From contig NZ_QQRQ01000014.1 in NCBI RefSeq assembly GCF_003425665.1, forward strand, positions 1-52,861: a stretch of DNA of 52,861 bases. The letters are read 5' to 3'. The position numbers and the translations under genes are program-made. The DNA is from Evtepia gabavorous. Its GTDB lineage: Bacteria > Bacillota > Clostridia > Oscillospirales > Oscillospiraceae. This document shows positions 7,332 through 15,800 of the stretch, piece after piece. How positions within the stretch are numbered: the first letter of the stretch is position 1; every line of letters begins with the position of its first letter. A model generated the notes under the pieces. It was not told the origin of the DNA, did no database searches, and worked only from the letters and a program-made list of their open reading frames with translations.

Positions 7332-8426
7332 ATGAGAGCGGTTGTACGTCCCCTCTCCCTGCCGGCGGACCGGCGGGTGCTGGTCATCAGCGACATTCAC
7401 GGCAATCTTCCCTTTCTCAAGGGCCTGCTGAAAAAGGTCCAGTTTTCCACCGACGACATTCTGCTGGTCCTGGGGGATATTTTGGAGAAATCCACCGGCG
7501 GCCTGGACACCCTGCGGTATCTCATGGACCTGCGCCGGACCCATACCCTCTTCTTCCTCCAGGGCAACTGTGAAAATGTCACCCTGGACTTTCTCAACGG
7601 GGCCTGGCCCGACCAGGCCGCCGCCCAGTATGGAAACTTTTGGGGGGAGAAGTGCGCCTGGGTTTCCATGGCCCACCAGGCGGGGGTGGATGTCTCCGAT
7701 CCCAAGGCATTTCCCGCCGCCCGGCAGGCCATTGAGGCGTTGTTTCCCGAAGAGCTGGCCTTTCTCCGGGCCATGCCCACTATCCTGCTCCATGAACACT
7801 ACCTTTTTGTCCACGGCGGGGTCCCCAGAGAGCACCATTTAGAGACCCTGAGCGCCCGGGCGTGTATGAAAAACGACGCGTTTCTCGACCAGGGGCACCG
7901 CTTTCAGCGGTGGGTGGTGGTGGGACACTGGCCGGTTACTCTGTACCACCCGGACATCCCCTCGGCTAAGCCCCTTCTCCTGCCGGACCGGCACATCGCC
8001 AGCATCGACGGGGGCTGTACGCTGAAGGCCGACGGACAGCTCAACGCCCTGATCCTGCCCAGAGAGCCCGGCGGGGCATTTTCCTATCGGGCCTATGACG
8101 GTTTTCCCGTGATGACGGCCCTGGCTTCCCAGGCGCCCTCCCCCGATCCCCTGAACATCCGCTGGGGGCACAGCGCCCTGGAGGTGCTCTCCCTGGGGGA
8201 GGAGTTCTCCCGGTGCCGCCACCTGGAGACCGGGCGGGAGCTGGATATCCTCACCGACTACCTCCGCCAGGGCCCCCAGGGGACCTACTGTCTGGACTCC
8301 ACCGATTACCTGCTGCCGGTGACCGCCGGGGAGCGCCTGGCCGTGGTCCGGCGCACCAGCCGGGGCGCATTGGCGAAGAAGGACGGGGTGACAGGGTGGT
8401 ATTTGGGCCCCTTGGGCGAAGGGTGA
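7332..8426 (+). CDS. Calcineurin-like metallophosphatase
   Basis: A 364-residue protein of the PPP-like metallophosphoesterase superfamily. The metal and catalytic motifs are in order: SDIHGN near residue 20, GDILEK near 50 in place of the usual GDxxDR, GNCEN near 80 (the GNHE position), VHGG, and VVGHWP before a terminal DGG. The second motif lacks the usual Asp-Arg pair but keeps the metal-binding Asp. It may be a protein phosphatase or nucleotide-hydrolysing enzyme; the substrate is not deducible. The ATG lies 4 bases after the prmA stop with no convincing ribosome-binding site, suggesting translational coupling. An in-frame ATG 30 bases upstream inside prmA is less likely because the SDIHGN strand normally begins close to the N-terminus. 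Confidence 0.85.
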   Translation: MRAVVRPLSLPADRRVLVISDIHGNLPFLKGLLKKVQFSTDDILLVLGDILEKSTGGLDTLRYLMDLRRTHTLFFLQGNCENVTLDFLNGAWPDQAAAQYGNFWGEKCAWVSMAHQAGVDVSDPKAFPAARQAIEALFPEELAFLRAMPTILLHEHYLFVHGGVPREHHLETLSARACMKNDAFLDQGHRFQRWVVVGHWPVTLYHPDIPSAKPLLLPDRHIASIDGGCTLKADGQLNALILPREPGGAFSYRAYDGFPVMTALASQAPSPDPLNIRWGHSALEVLSLGEEFSRCRHLETGRELDILTDYLRQGPQGTYCLDSTDYLLPVTAGERLAVVRRTSRGALAKKDGVTGWYLGPLGEG

Positions 8427-8456
8427 GGGAAAAGGCAAAAAATTCTGCCCCTTCCC

Positions 8457-8485
8457 TTGACTTTGCCGTTCCTGCCTGCTATAAT
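8457..8485 (+). promoter_or_regulatory. Promoter of the rplU operon
   Basis: TTGACT (8457-8462), 17-base spacer, TATAAT (8480-8485). The predicted leader to the rplU ATG is about 105 bases. Confidence 0.9.
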
Positions 8486-8491
8486 TTCAGA

Positions 8492-8596
8492 GCCGCTTTG
8501 AATGGGTCATAAGCAGGCGTGGGCGGGACAGACCGTTTTCCGCCGCGCTTCGCCCCCGACAGCGAGCCCGTGATAAAGGAAAGAGGTGCAAGAGCA
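8492..8596 (+). promoter_or_regulatory. Candidate L21-type autoregulatory mRNA leader
   Basis: A GC-rich leader of about 105 bases between the promoter and rplU. Firmicute rplU operons often carry a conserved L21 leader that binds L21. The position and length fit, and the GGCGGGACAG and CCGCCGCGCTTCGCCC segments could pair, but I cannot confirm the consensus structure by eye. The segment ends in AAAGAGGTG, the likely ribosome-binding site. Confidence 0.35.
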
Positions 8597-8905
8597 ATGC
8601 ATGCAATCATTGAGACCGGCGGAAAGCAGTATAAGGTCGCGGAAGGCGACGTTCTGTTCATCGAGAAGCTGCCCCAGGAAGCCGGTGACGCCATCAAGTT
8701 TGACAAGGTCCTGGCCATCCTGGGCGACGCGCCCAAGTTCGGCGCCCCCGTGGTGGAAGGCGCTTCCGTGGACGCCTCCGTGGTGAAAAACGGCAAGGGC
8801 AAGAAGGTTGTCATCTTTAAGTACAAGCCCAAGAAGGGCTATCGTCTGCGTCAGGGCCATCGTCAGCCCTATACCAAGGTTGAGATCAAGAAGATCAACG
8901 CCTGA
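8597..8905 (+). CDS. rplU: 50S ribosomal protein L21
   Basis: A 102-residue L21, full length for the family, beginning [18 protein letters not shown] and containing the conserved [22 protein letters not shown]-binding region before TKVEIKKI. The ATG at 8597 is preferred over the upstream in-frame start at 8519 because L21 proteins begin with this MxAII(E/K)TGGKQY sequence and AGAGGTG lies upstream. First gene of rplU-prp-rpmA; its TGA overlaps the prp ATG by one base. Confidence 0.98.
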   Translation: MHAIIETGGKQYKVAEGDVLFIEKLPQEAGDAIKFDKVLAILGDAPKFGAPVVEGASVDASVVKNGKGKKVVIFKYKPKKGYRLRQGHRQPYTKVEIKKINA

Positions 8906-9234
8906 TGACCAGAGCTTCCTTTGCAATGGACGGTAGCCGGATTGTCTCCTTCACCGTGGAGGGGCACACCGGCCTGGCCGAGGCAGGAGAAGACATCCTC
9001 TGTGCCGCCGTCACCAGCGCCGTTCGCCTCACCGAGTGCGCCGTGAATGACGTGCTGGGGCTGGAGGCCCCGGTGAAGGTCAACCAGCAGGATGCTTCCG
9101 TCACTTTGAAACTTCCCCGCAATCTGGCCGGAGAGGCCGACCAGGTGTGCCAGACGTTGCTGGCCGCCCTGATGGTCTACCTGGTCCAGCTGCAGGAGGA
9201 ATATCCCGAACACATTAACGTCATGGAGGTGTAA
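8905..9234 (+). CDS. prp: Ribosomal-processing cysteine protease Prp
   Basis: A 109-residue small cysteine protease of the Prp (YsxB/DUF464) family. The catalytic dyad is in the signature VEGHTGLAEAGEDILCAAVT: His22 and Cys34. In Firmicutes Prp removes the N-terminal extension of ribosomal protein L27, and the neighbouring rpmA here encodes exactly such an extension. It starts in TGATG overlap with rplU and ends 3 bases before rpmA, the standard rplU-prp-rpmA arrangement. Translation probably depends on coupling to rplU. Confidence 0.95.
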   Translation: MTRASFAMDGSRIVSFTVEGHTGLAEAGEDILCAAVTSAVRLTECAVNDVLGLEAPVKVNQQDASVTLKLPRNLAGEADQVCQTLLAALMVYLVQLQEEYPEHINVMEV

Positions 9235-9237
9235 CCT

Positions 9238-9525
9238 ATGCTTCATATCGGACTTCAGTTCTTCGCGCATAAGAAGGGCGTTGGCTCCACCCGGAACGGC
9301 CGTGATTCCATGGCTCAGCGTCTGGGCGTCAAGCGGGGCGACGGGCAGTTCGTTCTGGCCGGCAACATTCTGGTCCGTCAGCGCGGCACCCACATTCATC
9401 CCGGCACCAACGTGGGCATCGGCAAGGACGATACCCTGTTTGCCCTGAAGGACGGCCGCGTCAAGTTTGAGCGGCTGGGTAAGGACCGCAAGCAGGTCTC
9501 CATCGTGGAGGCTGTCGCGGAGTAA
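9238..9525 (+). CDS. rpmA: 50S ribosomal protein L27 (with Prp-cleaved N-terminus)
   Basis: A 95-residue L27. The N-terminus reads [20 protein letters not shown]: the first nine residues form the Firmicute-type extension ending in LQFF, and the mature protein would begin AHKKG, as in L27 proteins that have no extension. The mature N-terminus reaches the peptidyl-transferase centre, so cleavage is required for function in species where this was tested. GGAGGT lies at the end of prp. A terminator follows 17 bases after the stop. Confidence 0.98.
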   Translation: MLHIGLQFFAHKKGVGSTRNGRDSMAQRLGVKRGDGQFVLAGNILVRQRGTHIHPGTNVGIGKDDTLFALKDGRVKFERLGKDRKQVSIVEAVAE

Positions 9526-9542
9526 TTTTCCCGTGCATCCCA

Positions 9543-9575
9543 AGCCCCGAACGGACCGCCGTTCGGGGCTTTTTT
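9543..9575 (+). terminator. Intrinsic terminator after rpmA
   Basis: A 12-bp stem AGCCCCGAACGG (9543-9554) / 9559-9570 with a four-base loop, followed by T6. It separates the ribosomal genes from obgE, which starts only 30 bases later and so either relies on readthrough or has a promoter I did not recognise. Confidence 0.92.
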
Positions 9576-9606
9576 CCAATCGGACCGGTACCAAAGGAGG
9601 TGCCCT

Positions 9607-10887
9607 ATGGCAAATACATTCATTGATACCGCCCGCATCCTGGTTCGCTCTGGGGCTGGCGGCAACGGCGCGGTGGCCTTTCACCGAGAAAAATACGTGG
9701 CGGCCGGCGGTCCCGATGGGGGCGACGGCGGCCGGGGGGGCGATGTGATCCTGCAGGTGGATGACCGGATGTCCACCCTGATGGACTTCCGCTACAAACG
9801 CAAATACGTGGCGGAGAACGGCGGCAACGGCGCCGGCAAGCAGTGCACCGGAAAGAACGGCGCTCCCCTGATCATCCGGGTCCCCCGGGGCACGGTGGTC
9901 CGGGATGCGGAGACCCGGGAGATCATTCAGGATATGTCCGGGGACGAACCCTTCGTCCTCTGCCGGGGGGGCAACGGGGGCTGGGGCAACAAGCACTTTG
10001 CCACCCCCACCCGGCAGACCCCCCAGTTTGCCAAGGCCGGTCTGCCCGGCAAGGAGCGGACGGTGCTGCTGGAACTGAAGCTCCTGGCCGATGTGGGGCT
10101 GGTGGGGTTCCCCAACGTGGGCAAGTCCACCCTGCTGTCCGTGGCCACCAAGGCCCGGCCCAAGATCGCCAACTACCACTTTACCACCCTGTTTCCCAAC
10201 CTGGGGGTGGTCTTTGTGGAGGAGGGGGTCTCCTTTGTCATGGCGGACATCCCCGGCATCATTGAGGGGGCCGCCGACGGAGCCGGCCTGGGCCATGACT
10301 TTCTGCGGCACATCGACCGGTGCCGCCTGCTCATCCACATGGTGGACGTGTCCGGTTCCGAAGGACGGGACCCGGTGGAGGATTTTGAGACCATCAACGC
10401 CGAGCTGCGGGAATACAGCCCGGAACTGGCCGGCCGGAAGATGATTGTGGCCGCCAATAAGACCGATATCCTGGCCGACCGCACCCTGCTGGACAAGCTC
10501 AAGGCCCACGTGGAGGCCCAGGGCCTGCGCTTTTTTGAGCTGTCCGCCGCCGCCCACATGGGGGTCAGGGAGCTGATGAAGGCCGCCGCCGGGGAACTGG
10601 CCCACCTGCCGCCGGTGATTACCTATGAACCGGAGTACGTGGAGCGGCCCCCCCAGGTGGACACCAGTGACCCCCTTACCATCCGGCACGAGGACGATGT
10701 GTGGATCGTGGAGGGCCCTTGGCTGCAAAAGATCATGGCCAACGTCAATTTCTCCAACTACGAGTCCCGAAACTGGTTTGACCGGATGCTCCGCAACGCC
10801 GGTCTGTTTGACCGGCTGGAGGAGATGGGCATCAAGGACGGAGACCTGGTGAGTCTCTACAACTTGGATTTTGAGTACCAGAGATAA
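9607..10887 (+). CDS. obgE: Obg-family GTPase ObgE/CgtA
   Basis: A 426-residue essential ribosome-associated GTPase. The N-terminal glycine-rich Obg fold (residues 1-160) has repeated GGxGG segments such as GGNGAGKQCTGKNG. The G domain follows: P-loop GFPNVGKST at about 166-174, DIPGIIEGA as G3, NKTD as G4 and SAAAH as G5. A C-terminal OCT domain ends the protein (TIRHEDDVWIVEGP near residue 357 and SLYNLDFEYQR at the end). The family acts in 50S assembly and stringent/stress signalling. AAAGGAGGT precedes the ATG. The location next to rplU-rpmA is conserved across bacteria. Confidence 0.97.
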   Translation: MANTFIDTARILVRSGAGGNGAVAFHREKYVAAGGPDGGDGGRGGDVILQVDDRMSTLMDFRYKRKYVAENGGNGAGKQCTGKNGAPLIIRVPRGTVVRDAETREIIQDMSGDEPFVLCRGGNGGWGNKHFATPTRQTPQFAKAGLPGKERTVLLELKLLADVGLVGFPNVGKSTLLSVATKARPKIANYHFTTLFPNLGVVFVEEGVSFVMADIPGIIEGAADGAGLGHDFLRHIDRCRLLIHMVDVSGSEGRDPVEDFETINAELREYSPELAGRKMIVAANKTDILADRTLLDKLKAHVEAQGLRFFELSAAAHMGVRELMKAAAGELAHLPPVITYEPEYVERPPQVDTSDPLTIRHEDDVWIVEGPWLQKIMANVNFSNYESRNWFDRMLRNAGLFDRLEEMGIKDGDLVSLYNLDFEYQR

Positions 10888-10922
10888 GCACCCGTGGCAG
10901 CGGGGGATGGAGGGATAACCAG

Positions 10923-11459
10923 GTGACAATCGGGACAGAAGAACTGATTGTACAGGCTGTGGAACGGCTTTTGATGCAAAAGAAGGTCAAAAAGCTGACG
11001 GTGAAAGATATCGTGGAGGAATGCGGGATCACACGGCAGACGTTCTACTATCATTTCAGAGATATCCCGGACCTGTTAAAATGGGTTTTGGAGCGAAATA
11101 CAGATCAGCTGCTGAAGGAAACGCTTGCCCAGGGGAATGCGGAAAAGGGCCTGCGCTGCCTGTTTTTGCTGGCGCTGAATACCCGACCCTATGTAGAGCA
11201 TGGCCTGCGGACCAACTACCGGGACGAAATTACGCGGATGGTCGAGGAACAGCTGTTTACTTTCTTTCTGCAGGTGGCGGAAAGGCACGGCCTGTACGCC
11301 CAATGCAGTCACTGGGAGTTAAAGCTCGTTATGCGCTATCACAGTCAGGCGGTTCTTGGCATCCTCAGGAGCTGGTCCGAGGCAGACAGCGATGATTTGG
11401 ACCATATTGTTCATGTTGTTCATCAGCTGATTGTGGGGGAGATTTCCCCCAGGCAATAA
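10923..11459 (+). CDS. TetR/AcrR-family transcriptional regulator
   Basis: A 178-residue TetR-type regulator. The N-terminal helix-turn-helix is clear: KKVKKLTVKDIVEECGIT, then RQTFYYHFRDIPDLLKWV (residues about 18-55). The C-terminal ligand domain has no recognisable signature; the overall look is close to the DhaS/YxxF-type TetR subgroup. The start is GTG, with GGAGGG about 10 bases upstream. It begins 35 bases after obgE and could be cotranscribed. It precedes the cholylglycine-hydrolase-family gene and the long palindrome at 11471-11518, so control of that gene is plausible but only inferred. Base composition is lower in GC than obgE. Confidence 0.88.
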   Translation: MTIGTEELIVQAVERLLMQKKVKKLTVKDIVEECGITRQTFYYHFRDIPDLLKWVLERNTDQLLKETLAQGNAEKGLRCLFLLALNTRPYVEHGLRTNYRDEITRMVEEQLFTFFLQVAERHGLYAQCSHWELKLVMRYHSQAVLGILRSWSEADSDDLDHIVHVVHQLIVGEISPRQ

Positions 11460-11470
11460 TCCCTCTTTTT

Positions 11471-11518
11471 GACGGAAACGCCGTCGTGTAAAATCTTTTA
11501 CACGACGGCGTTTCTGTC
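11471..11518. repeat. 48-base near-perfect palindrome between TetR gene and hydrolase gene
   Basis: A 23-bp inverted repeat (11471-11493 with 11496-11518) with a two-base centre and a single G-T mismatch position. It starts 11 bases after the TetR stop and ends 24 bases before the -35 of the next gene. It lacks a proper U-tract on either side, so it may be a poor terminator, an operator, or both. Confidence 0.75.
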
Positions 11519-11542
11519 AATACGGACTTCTTTTTCTGCCTA

Positions 11543-11571
11543 TTGTCCCTGGCGCCCGCCCTGATTAAAAT
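11543..11571 (+). promoter_or_regulatory. Probable promoter of the hydrolase gene
   Basis: TTGTCC (11543-11548), 17-base spacer, TAAAAT (11566-11571), 79 bases before the ATG at 11651. Confidence 0.6.
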
Positions 11572-11650
11572 CAAAGCATCAAAGTGGTGAGGCACATAGC
11601 CAGAAGCGGCAAGGCTGCCGGCAGAATTTCAGAAAGCAGAGGGATTTTTT

Positions 11651-12646
11651 ATGTGTACTGCAATCAATTTCTTAGATCAAGCGAACGAAACTGTATTTGG
11701 ACGGACAATGGATTTCTACGCCATCCTGGACCCGCACCTTGTCTCCTTCCCCGCAGGAGCCTCTTGGGAAACCATGCTTGGGCAGACCCTTGCGGACCAG
11801 TATGGGGTTGGGGGAATCGGGCGTCACGCCCAACATCGCTATGTCCTGTTTGACGGCGTCAACGAAATGGGACTTGCGGGCGGTGCCTTGTATTTTAAGG
11901 GGTATGCCGATTTTCCGCAGCCCTCCAAGCACAGTGGTCAGGTCCAGCTCTCGGCGTTGGACTTCTTGCACTACGCCTTGGGCAGCTGTGCTTCCCTGGA
12001 CGACATCCGGGAACGCCTGGCCGATCTCACCTTGGTGGGAATCCAGGATGGCCTGACCGGCACCGTTGCGCCAATGCACTGGATGTTTACCGACTTGTCT
12101 GGCAGGGGTCTCGTCGTGGAGCAGACCGCGCTGGGACTGCATATCTATGAAAATCCAGTGGGCGTTCTAACCAACAGCCCAGATTTTCCCTGGCAGATGA
12201 CAAATTTACGCAACTACCTTGGGGTTGCGCCAGAGCAGACAGAGCAGGTGGATTGGAACGGTTTGCAGATGGAGCCATTTGGACAGGCTGGCGGAACAAG
12301 CGCCTTGCCAGGCGGGTATACACCTCCCGCCCGATTTGTGCGGACTGTTTTTCAGAAGCTGCACATGGTACCGCCAAAGGGGATAGAGGAGGCTGTCGTT
12401 GCTGGCTTTCACATTTTGGAGGGGGTTACCCTGCCCAACGGCGTGGTAAAGACAGCGAATGGGACCTTCGATTATACCCAATACACAGCCATGATCGATC
12501 TGGGGCAGAAGGTCTATTATTTCAAAACCTATGAGAACCCTCAGGTCATCCAAGTGGATATGAAGCCCCTCTGGAAATCCAAAGAAAAAGTGGTACAGGA
12601 CCTGGGCAGCATCCAGACGTCCATTTTTTATGGGCACTTGCGTTAA
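11651..12646 (+). CDS. Cholylglycine hydrolase family amidase, penicillin-V-acylase-like
   Basis: A 331-residue Ntn-hydrolase of the bile salt hydrolase / penicillin V acylase family. After removal of Met1, Cys2 becomes the nucleophile. The catalytic residues sit at exactly the family numbers: Cys2, Arg18 and Asp21 (FGRTMDF), Asn175 (VLTNSPDFPW) and Arg228 (PPARFVR). At the position of bile salt hydrolase Asn82 the protein has Tyr81 (in GALYF), as in Gram-positive penicillin V acylases. Substrates could be N-acyl amides, penicillin V or conjugated bile salts. There is no signal peptide, so it is probably cytoplasmic. AGAGGG precedes the ATG. Codon use is less GC-biased than in neighbours, which hints at transfer. 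Family is certain, bile-salt activity is not. Confidence 0.9.
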   Translation: MCTAINFLDQANETVFGRTMDFYAILDPHLVSFPAGASWETMLGQTLADQYGVGGIGRHAQHRYVLFDGVNEMGLAGGALYFKGYADFPQPSKHSGQVQLSALDFLHYALGSCASLDDIRERLADLTLVGIQDGLTGTVAPMHWMFTDLSGRGLVVEQTALGLHIYENPVGVLTNSPDFPWQMTNLRNYLGVAPEQTEQVDWNGLQMEPFGQAGGTSALPGGYTPPARFVRTVFQKLHMVPPKGIEEAVVAGFHILEGVTLPNGVVKTANGTFDYTQYTAMIDLGQKVYYFKTYENPQVIQVDMKPLWKSKEKVVQDLGSIQTSIFYGHLR

Positions 12647-12712
12647 AAGAACCGTTCCCGTTGTTCCAGCGGCAGGAAGAGCGAGAAATTTTTGACGGTT
12701 CTCCGGTGTGCG

Positions 12713-12741
12713 TTGACATTTTTCGAGGGAGCGCCTATACT
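12713..12741 (+). promoter_or_regulatory. Promoter of the SLH-anchored peptidase gene
   Basis: TTGACA (12713-12718), 17-base spacer, TATACT (12736-12741), about 110 bases before the ATG at 12853. Because it lies inside the open frame that starts further upstream, it supports the internal start chosen for the gene. Confidence 0.85.
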
Positions 12742-12852
12742 GGAGATTACCTACGTGTCGTTCAGGTCTCCTCTTTTCCCCCTCCGGGTGCGGTGGGGAT
12801 GGCAGGCTTGCGCATAGGAGGAAAATTGAGAAGTGAGAAAGAAGGTAATCAG

Positions 12853-15800
12853 ATGAAGAAACGAGTCGCTGGCCTGCTTCTGGCGCTGATGATGGCCCTG
12901 TCTCTGGTCACCCCGGCTGTGGCGGTGGAGACGGAGAATGGGGTGTCTGCGGCTGCGGCCTCCCCGGTTGTGACCTGGGGAGAGCTGACCAAGGATGCGC
13001 CGGACTTGAAACTCCCTGTCTCCGGGCAGGCGGACCAGACCGTGACCAACCAAGAGGCCGTGGCCTTCCTCCTCCGCTGGGCGGGGATGGAAGAGAGCCA
13101 GCTGGGAACCTATCCCAGGGATTACAACGCCATGGCGGACAGCATGGGCATGACCGACGGGATTGCCCAGTACAGCCCCACCGATCCCTGTACCCAGGCG
13201 AACCTGGCGGTGATGAAGCAGTCGGCCCAGGTCCTTTACCAGGCCCTGCACGGCCAGACGCTGGAGCCTCTGTTCCTCAACGGCATGGCCCAGCCCATTT
13301 TCCCCTATACCACCGGGGCTGTGACCGAGGGCTATGACAACGCCAAGAGTGACATCATCCGTTACTGCGTCTATGTGGAGACCAACTATGACACCGATGC
13401 CGACGGCAAGCGGGACCTGGTGAAGGCCCTGGTGCAGATTCCCCGGGCCGCCATGGAAGGGGATTATAAGGCCGCCACCATTTATGAGGCCCGGCCCTAT
13501 ATCACCGGCTGTACCTCTGGAGAGGCGCCCTATGGCAAGGACGGCTATGACCTGGACCAGATGTACAGCCAGCCCGCAGCGCGGAAGGCGGCGGGAACCG
13601 CCACCACGGCCCAGGCAGCAGCCCAGGCAGATTCCTCGGACTGGTATTATTACAACCCCCACGAGGAGATGTATGACTATGAGGACCTGACGTGGTACGA
13701 CTATTATTTGGTCCGGGGCTTTGCCGTGGTGGAGTGCGGCGGCCTGGGCACCAAGGGCTCAGAGGGCTTTGAAACCTGCGGGAGCGACCTGGAGATCGAC
13801 GCGTTCAAGTGCGTGATTGAGTGGCTCAACGGCGAGCGGGTTGCCTATACGGACAAGACCAGCAACATCGCCATTGAGGCAGACTGGTCCAACGGCAAGG
13901 TGGGGATGACCGGGCGGTCCTACGCCGGCACCACCCAGTTCGGCCTGGCCACCACTGGGGTGGAGGGGCTGGAGACCATCGTCCCCGTGGCGGGGATTGC
14001 CAGCTGGTATGAGTATACCAACTCCCAGGGCATTGCCACCCGGAGCGACCCCGCTTACAGCGACTGGCTGGCCTGGTACTGCGCCGGCCGGTACCTGGAT
14101 GAGGCGGACTGGAACACCATTGCCGGCAAGTATGGAAACTACCTCAATCAAATCCGGCAGGACCAGCTGGCCTCCAACGGGGATTACAGCGACCACTGGG
14201 CCAACCGGGACTATACCCTGGACGCCGATAAGATTCAGTGCCCGGCCCTCATTGTGCACGGCCTGAACGACGACAACGTGCGGACCAAGGAGTTTGACCT
14301 GATGTACCAGGCCTATGAGAAGGCCGGGGTGCCCGCCAAGCTCCTGCTCCATCAGGATGGACACCTGACCCCCACCTATCCCTCGGGGGGCATTCAGTTT
14401 ATGATCGGGGCGCAGTCCTACGATGAAATCCTGAACCAGTGGTTCAGCCACTATCTGTATGGGGTGGACAACGGCATTGAGAACATGCCCGCAGTCACGG
14501 CCCAGAGCAACAACGACACCAAGGTGTGGAACACCTATGACGATTGGAAGACCGAGGACGCCATTACCCTGACCGGAGAGAGCGCCAAGGAAAAGACCGC
14601 GTCCATCAGCAGCGATTATGACGCCATTGGCGTGAACAAGGACAACTGGGAAGAGGTGTTCACCGGCGGCTCCACAGCCTCCAGCGCCATGTATACCATG
14701 GATGTGACAGCGGACACCGTCCTCAAGGGCTCTGTGGCGGTGAACTTCCAGGCTGCCACCACCAACGGTGCGATGGTGGAGACCCCCAGAGGGGAGAGCC
14801 GGTCCGCAGTGGACCATGACAGCGCCGTGGACCCCGCTGCCCTGGACCATGACAACTACGTGGGCGCCGCCGCCACCGGCGAGACCGTGGACACCCCGGA
14901 GGCCGCCCTCATCAACCGGGACGGCCTGATGGTCAGCGCCATGCTGGTGGACATCGCCCCGGAGGGGGAGACCTTCCCCGCCTTCAACACCGCGCCCACC
15001 TATGTTGAAAAGACAATCCTGGCCAAGGACGGTGCCTGGATGGGCGGTGGCCTGGAGAACCTGGACCTGGTGGAGCTGAAGCCCACGGACGTATCCTATA
15101 AAATTGTGGCCCGGGGCTGGATGGACCTGTGCAACCCCGGCGCGGGCTATGATTCGGCTTCGGCGCAGAACAAGGTAAAACTGGTGGAGGGAAAGTATTA
15201 TGACTATACCCTCTACCTCCAGCCCAACCTCTATGAGGTGGAGGCAGGGCACCGACTGGCCCTGGTGATTTACGCCTATGAGCCCGGCAAGGCGACCTAC
15301 GCCCAGAACTATACCATCACGGTGGACAATGCCTCGGTGTCCGCGGAGATCCCGGTGGAGAAAGCCCCCAGCAACCCCACCGGCCTGCCCTACACGGATG
15401 TGGCCGCCGACAGCTGGTACTATGAAGCGGTGAAGTACGTGACCGACCAGGGCATTATGAACGGGACAACGCCCACCACCTTCTCTCCCATGACCACCAC
15501 CAGCCGGGCTATGATTGTCACCATGCTCTGGCGGATGGAGGGGAGCCCTGTGGTGAACTACCGCATGGACTTTACCGATGTGAAGGAGGACGCCTACTAT
15601 GCCGAGGCGGTCCGCTGGGCGGCATCCGAGGGGATTGTGGACGGCTATGAGGACGGAACCTTCGGCCCGGACAAGACGGTGACCCGGGAGCAGATGGCCA
15701 CCATCCTCTACCGCTATGCCCAGGAGAAGCAGTACGATGTCAGCGGACGCAACGACCTGTCCGCCTTTGCAGACGCCGCCCGAGTCAGCGCCTATGCCAA

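Noticed and set aside
12661-12852. Upstream 64-codon extension of the SLH-anchored peptidase
   Set aside because: The promoter at 12713-12741 lies inside it, and the internal ATG at 12853 begins a textbook signal peptide.
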